From Tuctoria greenei (Eukaryota > Streptophyta > Magnoliopsida > Poales > Poaceae): DNA of 64,000 nucleotides. Positions 55,579 to 64,000 of the stretch are shown in pieces; the stretch's first letter is position 1, and each line of letters starts with the position of its first letter. The notes under the pieces are model-generated. The model did no database searches, had not been told where the DNA came from, and was given only the letters and a program-made list of their open reading frames with translations. A program made the position numbers and the translations under genes. Where the stretch lies: NCBI GenBank assembly GCA_036927565.1, contig JAYESD010000005.1, positions 12,864,565 to 12,928,564 on the forward strand, given 5' to 3'.

Positions 55579-57424
55579 TGTAAGACCTATATGTGCTGAA
55601 TACATTGGCTTGTAGTGAATACACTTGGCTTTGATGATAAAAGTTTTAAATATCACCAAAACACCTTTTTATCAAGGTTCGACTCTAGCTCTGAGCTACA
55701 GCAAGGTCCGACAGTAGGTCCGGCTTGGTTTGGGTAGCTCCGGTTACGTTCGATGCTAGGTCCGACTTCTTGGTAAGGTCCGAACAGCTTTGGTTAGCTC
55801 CGGTGAGCTTTATCTTTAGCTCCGGCATGTCTTTGATAGCTCCGGCATATACTTGATAGCTCCGGCATGCTTTTGCTAAGCTCCGACGTACTTTGTCTAG
55901 CTCCAGTTTTGAGTTGACTAGTTTTGACTAGTTTTTGGTAAGCTCCGGTGCTAGGATCTACTAGTTTTGGTAAGCTCCGGCAGGTGCTTCATTGTACTAG
56001 TTTTGTTATCTCCGGCTCAAGCTCCGGGTTGCTCTGGCAAGGTCCGGAACTTGACCTAAGTGCTTATGCTTTTCATTTGCAATGTTTCGTACTTGCTTTA
56101 CTTTGTTGGAAAGATTGCTTAGTATTCATTTGCTAAGTTTTTGGTGCGTTTTGGATGATATGGTTGATATCGTTTCTACTGTGGTTTTGCAACATGCTTA
56201 TGTGAGGTTCTCACGTAAGGTGTTGTGTTCGGAACTAACTTGAGTCAAGTCGAGGACTTGGACTCGTATGGATTGGTTGTTTATTCATGTGCAGGTGTTG
56301 CTTGAGTTCAAGTCATGGCTGGTGACAGGATCCATTGGACTAGTCTCAGGGAGGAGATGAGGTTCCAACAACCAAGTTCGGGAGGAACTGTGGTTGAGCG
56401 GGTCAAAAGGTCGCGCAGGATGATTGAATCAAGGGCAGTGCATATGAAGGTCAAAGGAAGGTGTTCGCACGTATGCATGAGGTGCATGACGTGGCAATAT
56501 GCTTCTAGAGACGGATTATGAAAGGGAGATCTGATCGGAAGGATCGGATCGTACCGGTTGAAGACTTAGGCTGCTAGCTGAGTCGGTTATGGCTCGGTAT
56601 GGAAAGTATCGAGTTGGTTATGTTAGGATTTCGTGTGGGTCACGAATTTGAGTTGTTTAGGAATGTGGGATGCATTCCTAAGGTGTTTGGAAGTCTTAAG
56701 ATTGCTTCTATCTGCGTATAGAAGAGTCCTAAGCAGTTATGGAAAGTTCCGATTGTGATCGGATTAGGATTGGAGTCCTAGTTGAGATTGGGATGGCCTA
56801 AGGGCTGGTTATATAAGCAAGGGAGCCCAGAGCTCGTGGTGCACGACTTTGGAGCTGTTCCTCTTGTGTTCTATTGAATAAATTCATAGTTTGAAGGAAC
56901 TTTTGTGCCTTGTTCGTCCGACTTGTTCCAGACAAGTTTTACTCGTCGAGTTTCTGGACAGCACTACCTTTCGTCGGTGGTTTTATCATAACTCGGGTTT
57001 TACATATCCAATTGACGTGATTCTTTTTGGGTTGTCTTCACAACTTGATTATATATCATCTGTCAAAATTTCACGGTCATTGGAATTGTGGTCTATGATC
57101 TACACGAGTTTCTTTGCAGCGTTCCAGAACTGTTTTTTCTCGGGTAGGACATATTGACCTTTGTTTGATTTTTTGATCATAACTTGAGTTTTTCTCGACA
57201 GATTTGAGTGATTCTTTATGTGTTGTCTTCGTGACTAGATTCTCTCTGATATCCATCACTTTTGTAACGGTGAAACACATTTAGATTAGTCCCACACACG
57301 ATTTCTTTAAGAGATCGATTTTCTGCTGAAGGGGTTGGGGTTTAATTATTTCCGCTGCGTAAGATTTTTAAATCTACCATTCACCCCCCCTCTGGTAGCT
57401 TTTCACGTGCTCTTCGATCCTACA
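55579..57424 (+). repeat. Element E 5' LTR (1,846 bp)
   Basis: Contains AGCTCCGG words spaced 20-21 bp at 55818, 55838, 55858, 55879 and 55899 (last two diverged) plus others from 55680 to 56050. Probable TATA box GGTTATATAAGC near 56811-56822. The final 290 bases match 1-290. Confidence 0.88.
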
Positions 57425-57426
57425 AT

Positions 57427-57439
57427 TGGTATCAGAGCC
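57427..57439 (+). other. Primer-binding site of element E
   Basis: TGGTATCAGAGCC, complementary to the 3' end of plant initiator methionine tRNA, two bases after the LTR. Confidence 0.9.
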
Positions 57440-57486
57440 ACAGTGCTCTTATTTTTGTGATTTGCACGTGTTTTTGACTAATCATC

Positions 57487-59847
57487 ATGGAGAAGTACTC
57501 CGCCAAATCTTGTGTGTTTTCTGGTATTGATTTCCAGGTTTGGAAGGCACGCATGGAGGCTTTCATCCAGGCACAAGGCTTTGCAATATGGGAGAAGGTG
57601 TATAAGCCTTATGAAGTGCCACCCAATGATCAAGTCATGGCCACAAACCTACGGGACGTCGACAACAACAACAAAGCCCGAAACTTGATCATCCAAGGAC
57701 TCACTCAGAGCGACTTTGATCGTGTCGCGCACCTCCGGTCAGCATACGATGTTTGGAGAGCTCTCTGTGATTATCATGAAGGCTCCAACACAATCAAGGA
57801 GGTAAAACAAGATATGTTCAAAAAGGAATATATGCATTTTGAGATGCAACCAGGTGAGTCTATCGATGACCTCTTTGCTCGTTTCAATAAAATTCTCAGC
57901 AACTTACGTAGTGTCAATGTAAATTTTTCTGATGCTGAGAATGCTAGGCAACTTCTTAGTGCATTAGATATGTCAATTTGGGAGATGAAAGTCACATCTA
58001 TTCGTGAATCTACTGTCATGAGTTCTCTTACATTAGATGTACTCTATTCTAAACTAAAAACTCATGAAATTGACATCCTAGCACGTAAGAACCCAAATAA
58101 GTCTATTTCATTTGTTTCACAACGTGATATGTCTAGCTCCAGCCAATCATCATCTTGCAATACTCTTGCTTTGTTGTCCTCACTAACCCTGGAGCAGATC
58201 GAAGAATTTCCAGAAGAGGAGTTGGCACTCATCTCTACTAGATTCTCAAAAGCATTGCAAAATGTGAGAACTAGAAGGAGAGGAAGCTCCGGACCTCAAC
58301 GCTGTTTTGAATGTGGTAAAATAGGACACTTTCATATAGAATGCCCTAACCTTTCAGGTCCAACCACCCGGGAAGAAAAACAAAGCAAGGTCCGGACCTC
58401 CTCTGGGAATTCCAACAAGAAAAAGAAGGGTACCATAGGACGCAAGATGATCAACAGTTTCATCACTGCACTTCAAGAACTTAGTTCAAGTGATGTAGAT
58501 TTTGAAAATGATGAAGATGATGACGATCTGGCCAACTTATGCTTCATGGCAGGCAAAACAAGATCAAGATCAAGTCAGGAGGATGCATAACACAACAGTG
58601 AAGACGATGAGGTATGTTCTACCTGCAATGAAATATGTGATGCTATTTCTCGTGCAACTATTATTGTCAAGAAAAAGGACAAAAAGCTTAGGGATAATGC
58701 TGCTAAAATTGAATCACTAGAATCTGAAATTAATCGTTTAAAAACTTTGATTCCTAGTGATGATGCATGTCCCTCATGTGACTTAATCTATGAACAATTG
58801 TCCACATTAAGAAGTGCACACTCCTCCACTCTTGATAGACTTGATGAAGAAATTGAAAAGAACAAAGAGCTTGCTGCACTTAATGATAAAAATTTGAAAG
58901 ATGCTAGCTGTTCAACAATTGATTTGCATTGTTCTACTTGTGAGTATCTTGATAAGAAACTACAGGATGCTATAAATGAAATTTCTATATTAAACAATGC
59001 TTTACGTTCTCATGAAGTTAAATTTTGTTCCAATTGCAAACTAAAAGGAAAAACTTTATGTGAAAATTGCCATGATCTGTCCAAGAAACTTGATGAGATG
59101 CATAGGACATTAGATCGGTTTTGTAATGGGAATAAGAACCTAAACTTACTGCTGAATTCTTCCAAGTCTTGCAATGATAAAACTGATTTAGGTTTTGATT
59201 CTCATGCTCATGCTAAGTCACATCCACCTAAAATTGTAAAGTCATTAGGAAGTGTTTTGATTCAAACAGTTCCTAAACAAAAGGATGTGGTTTTCAAATC
59301 TGCAGGAATGTTGCTTCATTCAACTAAAAATATTGCTTGCTCATCTAGACATGAACACAAAGTTAAATTTCATTGTACCTTCTGTGGTAGAGATGGTCAT
59401 GTCATAGATTTTTGTTATAGACTAGCTAAACAACAGAAAAAGGAAAGAAAAATTGCTAGATATTATAACTTTCATGCAATTAGAAAAACACAACCTGCTT
59501 TAGTGAGTCAGAAATTTGAAAAGGTAGCTTTCGGACCTTCTGGTAAGAAATCTACAAAGGCAGCTTCGGTAGTTATGATAGCTCCGAGAGCTCCCGAATC
59601 TTTTGCTGTTCCCTCCAAAGCTTTAGTTGTTGCCTCCGGACATTCTGCTTTTACCTCCGGAGCTACTGGTTTTTGTGCTAAAAGAATTAAGAATAGAAAA
59701 CCTCAAACTTCGACTCATAAACCTACTGTTTTATCTCAGCTTTCGCGTGTTTTTCCTACTGCACGTCGTGTGACTCAGTACTGTATACCTAAATGCCTTT
59801 TGACTAACCCCAGTATTGAGTCATCGACGTATTGTGCTTTTATGTAG
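57487..59847 (+). pseudogene. gag: Element E gag with nonsense codons
   Basis: Opens MEKYSAKSCVFSGIDFQVWK. A copia gag (UBN2-type) region spans about residues 10-210, then zinc knuckle CFECGKIGHFHIEC (near 58303). TAA at 58588-58590 interrupts. The frame continues with Cys-rich and coiled-coil segments, a second knuckle CTFCGRDGHVIDFC (near 59376), and a TAG at 59845-59847. Two knuckles and the long extension are usual for Sirevirus gag. Confidence 0.85.
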
Positions 59848-62800
59848 GTTACACGTTTGAGGAAGGAGAACATTTGGATTGTGGATTCAGGTTGCTCACG
59901 CCACATGACCGGTAACAAAGATTGGTTCTCCTCCCTCTCTTTTGTATCACGTATAGAGAATGTTACTTTTGCCGATAATTCTTCAACTCCTATAATTGCT
60001 AAGGGTTCGGTTAGAGTAAATGATCACTACACTTTGAAGGATGTGGCACTTGTCAAAAATTTGAAATACAACTTGCTTTCTGTTGCACAATTGCTAGATG
60101 AAAATCTAGAAATTATTTTCAATAAAAACTGCTGCAAAGTTGTAGGTTCAAATTGTGAGCTTATTTTTAACATGTCTCGATTTGGAAGAGTTTTTAAAGC
60201 TGATTTTGATATGTCTTCCTCTAAGCATAGGTATCTAGTTGCTAATGATTCAAAGGACTTATATTTTTGGCATCGTAGACTTGGTCACGTAGGCCTTGAA
60301 CACCTAACGCGTATTAGTGCTCTTGATCGCATACGTGGGCTGCCTAAGCTTAAAGGGGACAAAGATATTGTGTGCTCTTCTTGTAGACATGCTAAGATGG
60401 TTGCAGGTTCACATACTCCTCTCACAATGATCATGACAACTGAACCATGTCAACTTTTGCATCTTGACACCGTAGGACCTTCATGTGTTCAATCCTTCGG
60501 AGGTAAATGGTATGCACTTGTTATCGTTGATGATTATTCTAGATACTCTTTGGTTTACTTTATGGCATCTAAGAATGAAGTTTTTAGTCACTTTAGAACT
60601 TTATTTCTTATATTATCAATTGATCAACCAGGATCATTAAAAGCAATTAGAAGTGATAATGGAACTGAATTTAAAAATCAATCTTTTGATCACTTTTGTG
60701 CTGAAAATAGAATAGATCATCAATTTTCTTCACCATATGTACCTCAACAAAACGGTGTTGTAGAAAGAAAGAACAGAACCATAGTTGAGATGGCTAGGAC
60801 TATGCTTGATGAATATCAAACTCCTAGAAAATTTTGGGCTGATGCGTTAGCAACCGCTTGTTATGTCTCAAATCGTGTTTTCTTGCGTGCTAAGCTAGGT
60901 AAAACACCACATGAGCTTCGGTTTGGACATAGGCCTAGTGTTACACACTTTCGGGTTTTTGGTTGCAAATGCTTTGTTAAGAAACATGGTAACCTTGATA
61001 AATTTGAACCTAGATCCAATGATGGCATGTTTCTTGGTTATCCATTTCATACTAGAGGCTACCGTGTGCTTTTACTTGACACTAACAAAATTGTGGAGAC
61101 TTGTGAAGTGTCTTTTGATGAAGCTAGCCCAGGTACTAGCTCCGGTGTTGCAGGACCAGATCCGTATCCTCAGGGGGAGGGTATTTTCGAAGATGAAGAA
61201 GAGCCGGTGATACTGCCTGGTAGTTTCGAAGCTGACACGTGTCCAGCTCCGGACATTGAACAAGCTTCGGCTATCACCTCTGCTGGTCCTGATCGTCCAT
61301 AAGTTACAAGCTCATCAATCTACGATGAACCTAATGAAGAAGAAGCTTGTGAGACATCTGTTCCCCTACGTTTTTACAAAGATCACCCCCCACAACAAAT
61401 GATTGGAAGCTTGCACGAACGAGTCACACGGTCCAGGTTTTGCGATCCAAACTCTCATGCTCATTCTGCTTTTGTTGCTTCTTTTGAACGTAAAGATATA
61501 TCACACGCACTCACTAATGAATCTTGGATTATTGCCATGCAAGAAGAGTTAGAAAATTTCGAAAGAAATAATGTTTGGAAACTTGTACCTCCACCTCAAG
61601 GTCACACTTTAATTGGAACTAAATGGGTAAATAAAAATAAACAAAGTTAGGATGGGGTTGTGGTTAGGAATAAGGCTAGGTTGGTTGCTCAAGGTTTCAC
61701 TCAAGTTGAAGGTCTAGATTTTGATGAAACTTTTGCTCCTGTCGCTAGATTAGAAGCCATAAGAATTTTGTTAGCTTTTGCAGCATCTAAAGGTTTTAAG
61801 CTATATCAAATGGATGTTAAAAGTGCTTTTCTTAATGGCTACATAGATGAGGAGGTTTATGTCAAATAACCACTGGGTTCTGAAAATCCAGATTTTCCTA
61901 ATCATGTTTACAAATTGTCCAAAGCATTATACGGTCTCAAACAAGCCCCAAGAGCATGGTATGATAGGTTAAAAACATTCTTACTTGAAAAGGGGTTTAC
62001 CATGGGCAAGGTTGATAAAACTCTTTTTGTGCTTAAACATGGCAATGACTCATTATTTGTCAAGTGTATGTGGATGATATTATCTTTGGTTGTGCTTCTC
62101 ATGATCTTGTGTCCAAGTTTTCAACAATGATGAGTTCCGAATTTGAAATGAGTATGATGGGTGAACTCACTTATTTTTTTGGGGCTACAAATCAAGCAAA
62201 CCAAGGAGGGTACCTTTGTGCATCAAACGAAGTATACCAAATACCTCCTAAGGCGCTTCAACATGGACAAAAGCAAGCCTCTTCGAACACCAATGGGAAC
62301 AGCAACAACACTTGAAATTGATGAAGATGGTGAATCCGTGGATCAAAAAGAATATAGAAGCATGATCGGATAACTTTTGTACCTCACGGCATCAAGACCG
62401 GACATACAATTCAGCGTATGTCTGTGCACGGATTCAAGCTTCCCCACGTGTTTCACATCGTCAAGCTGTTAAAAGGATTCTCAGGTATTTACATGGAACT
62501 CAAGAATTTGGCATTTTTCTTCCTTCTTCCTCAACCGTTACTTTGAAAGCTTTTTCGGATGCTGATTTTGGGGGTTGTAGGATTGATAGGAAAAGTACTT
62601 CCGGTGCTTGTCATTTTCTTGGTAATTCTCTTGTTGCTTGGTCCTCTAGAAAACAAAATTCAGTTGCACAATCCACACCCGAATCTTAATATGTAGCTGC
62701 TGCTAGTGCTTGCTCACAAATTCTTTGGATTGTTCAAACACTTAAGGACTATGGGGTTGATCTAGATAGTGTTCCACTGTTCTGTGATAACACTAGTGCC

Positions 62801-63019
62801 ATTTGCATTGCTAAAAACCCCGTGCAACATTCTAGAACTAAGCACATTGATATTAGGTATCACTTTCTCCGAGATAATGTTGAAAAAGGAAACATTGTGC
62901 TTCACCATGTAGATACCGAACATCAATTGGCTGACATTTTTACAAAACCCTTGGATTTCACTCGTTTTTGTTACATTCGTAGTGAAATAGGGGTTATGCA
63001 TCCTCATGGCTTAAATTGA
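59848..63019 (+). pseudogene. pol: Element E pol remnant (protease, integrase, RT, RNase H)
   Basis: Protease WIVDSGCSRHMTG (near 59860), integrase zinc region HRRLGHVGLEHL...CSSCRHAK, DDE core (HLDTVGPS, IRSDNGTEF, NGVVERKNR), RT (MDVKSAFLNGYI, YVDDIIFG at 62064) and RNase H (SDADFGG, ADIFTKPL) in copia order. In-frame stops at 61300, 61648 and 61867, frameshifts near 62060, 62180 and 62400, and further stops at 62371 and near 62688. A GAGGGGGAG purine tract follows the final stop. Confidence 0.9.
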
Positions 63020-64000
63020 GGGGGAGTTTTTGAAACTTGGGAAGTCTATGTGTGATTCTGAAATTAAAATAGTATGAGCATAGTATTTCATACATATATG
63101 ACTTTGTGACTCCTTTTACATGCTGAAAGTTCTTACTACATTACTCGTGTTATACATTTTTTAGTTTTTGCCATGTCTAGTAATTGGAATAATTACTTAC
63201 ACTAAAACTGGTCATGGTCGAACTTTCTTGCTGTTTTGAACTTGTTACATGTTCACAAGTGCTTTTAATCATTAAGAATTCATCAAGTAATCAACTCACA
63301 TATTGAGTTTTTATGAAAAAATATAAATTGAGAAAAGATCAAGAGAATATGCATGCATCACACTTCTTCTTTTGAGATAGCTTGTCATTGCACTTAGATA
63401 TGAACTTGGAAGAAGTTGTGTATGACTAAAACTATGTCCTTAAGCTTCTGATTGTCAAATGACATAGGCTTGGCTTGGTTGGTTAGAATAAGGCAGATGC
63501 GCATATAATCTCTTGCAAATATCATATGATCTAAATTTATGCTTTGAAAAATAATTCAGCAACTAGTGTCATGCTTTCAGGTTTTTAAATAGGTAAGTTT
63601 GTGAGATCATGACTTGCTTAAATTGAAAAATTACATTTGATCTCTAGCATGGCTTACACTACCTTATGTGTTTCATTGATGTGATAATGTAAGGTACTTG
63701 ATAGTATGACTTGGATGAGCTTTGTTTATATGTATATGTTATAATATGCTCATAACAACTAAAGAGGGAGAGATAATTTGTTTATATGCTCATGACTTGC
63801 TGAATACATTGTCAAAGGGGGAGAGATAAGCATGAAAAGAAAGAGAATAAGGAGAGATAATAAAGGGGGAGAGATAATGACAGATAATATGGGATAATTT
63901 TTCTTCTCATTTTACTTTTGATTTACAAAGGGGGAGAAATTTCCTTCAAAACTTTTATGTGAATAAGCCCATGTTCGGATTTTAAATGGTGTTGCCAATG
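63020..64000 (+). other. Element E 3' non-coding region with multiple purine tracts
   Basis: AT-rich, no ORF. Repeated AAAGGGGGAGAGATAA-type tracts between 63758 and 63940; only the one nearest the 3' LTR (outside the window) would be the working plus-strand primer. Confidence 0.75.

Larger units (their letters stand above)
55579..64000 (+). mobile_element. Element E: Sirevirus-type copia retrotransposon, 3' end outside window
   Basis: 5' LTR 55579-57424 (TGTAAG...CCTACA), initiator-Met primer site TGGTATCAGAGCC at 57427-57439, gag from 57487, pol to 63019, then about 900 bases of non-coding sequence with at least four AAAGGGGGAGA-type purine tracts (about 63758, 63812, 63861, 63926). Long LTR, large gag with two zinc knuckles and multiple purine tracts fit Sireviruses. 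Its gag-pol frame has several nonsense codons, so it is not autonomous. Confidence 0.88.

Noticed and set aside
1..57424. LTR at 1-290 as the partner of the LTR at 55579-57424
   Set aside because: Same orientation with E's interior to the right, about 8% divergence, and no shared target-site duplication.

Overview
This is plant nuclear DNA, almost certainly from a grass (Poaceae). The evidence is one GC-rich zinc-finger gene of the plant INDETERMINATE DOMAIN (IDD) family, set in layers of nested LTR retrotransposons. The retrotransposons are Tat-lineage Ty3/gypsy elements with an antisense extra ORF, and Ty1/copia elements including a Sirevirus. I cannot name the species. By eye about three quarters of the window is retrotransposon, and only one cellular gene is well supported.

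Layout. 1-290 is the 3' end of a Sirevirus-type copia LTR. 291-7800 is Tat element C (minus strand): a 70-bp minisatellite, a non-coding spacer with two hairpins, a decayed pol, and a 1.1-kb LTR. 7801-18176 is the low-copy island. It holds a 236-bp Mutator-type MITE (8423-8658) and the three-exon LPA1/SGR5-like IDD gene on the minus strand (CDS 11558-14045, 493 aa). From 18177 to 49606 lies a nest. A decayed copia element G is split by Tat element A (18208-44048, minus, TSD GTAAT). A is itself split by the younger, nearly intact Tat element B (27030-39935, plus, TSD GACGT). G is split a second time by F (44597-48752), a deletion derivative that has lost all of pol. 50368-64000 is a second nest: copia H (minus) is interrupted by Tat-like D (from 54300), which is interrupted by Sirevirus E (55579 to past the window end).

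How the parts relate. A, B, C, D and F share LTR ends (TGTCGGTAC...TCGACA type), a TGGCGCGCCAGGTAGGGG-type primer-binding site and a conserved hairpin in the LTR leader. A, B and C also share a spacer downstream of pol with a duplicated hairpin. A and B, and as a fragment F, carry the antisense ORF. In B this is an uninterrupted two-exon gene of 1,128 codons. B's two LTRs differ at 4 of 831 positions by my hand count and A's at about 22 of 835, which agrees with B having inserted into A.

The most interesting signals are not protein-coding. They are (i) a covarying double hairpin downstream of pol in three elements, (ii) a conserved leader hairpin in seven LTR copies, (iii) a 70-bp periodic GGAGC/GCTCC hairpin unit in the spacers of A and B that is expanded to a minisatellite in C and D, and (iv) the same AGCTCCGG word in a 20-bp array in the unrelated Sirevirus LTR. 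All alignments and counts were made by eye, without software.
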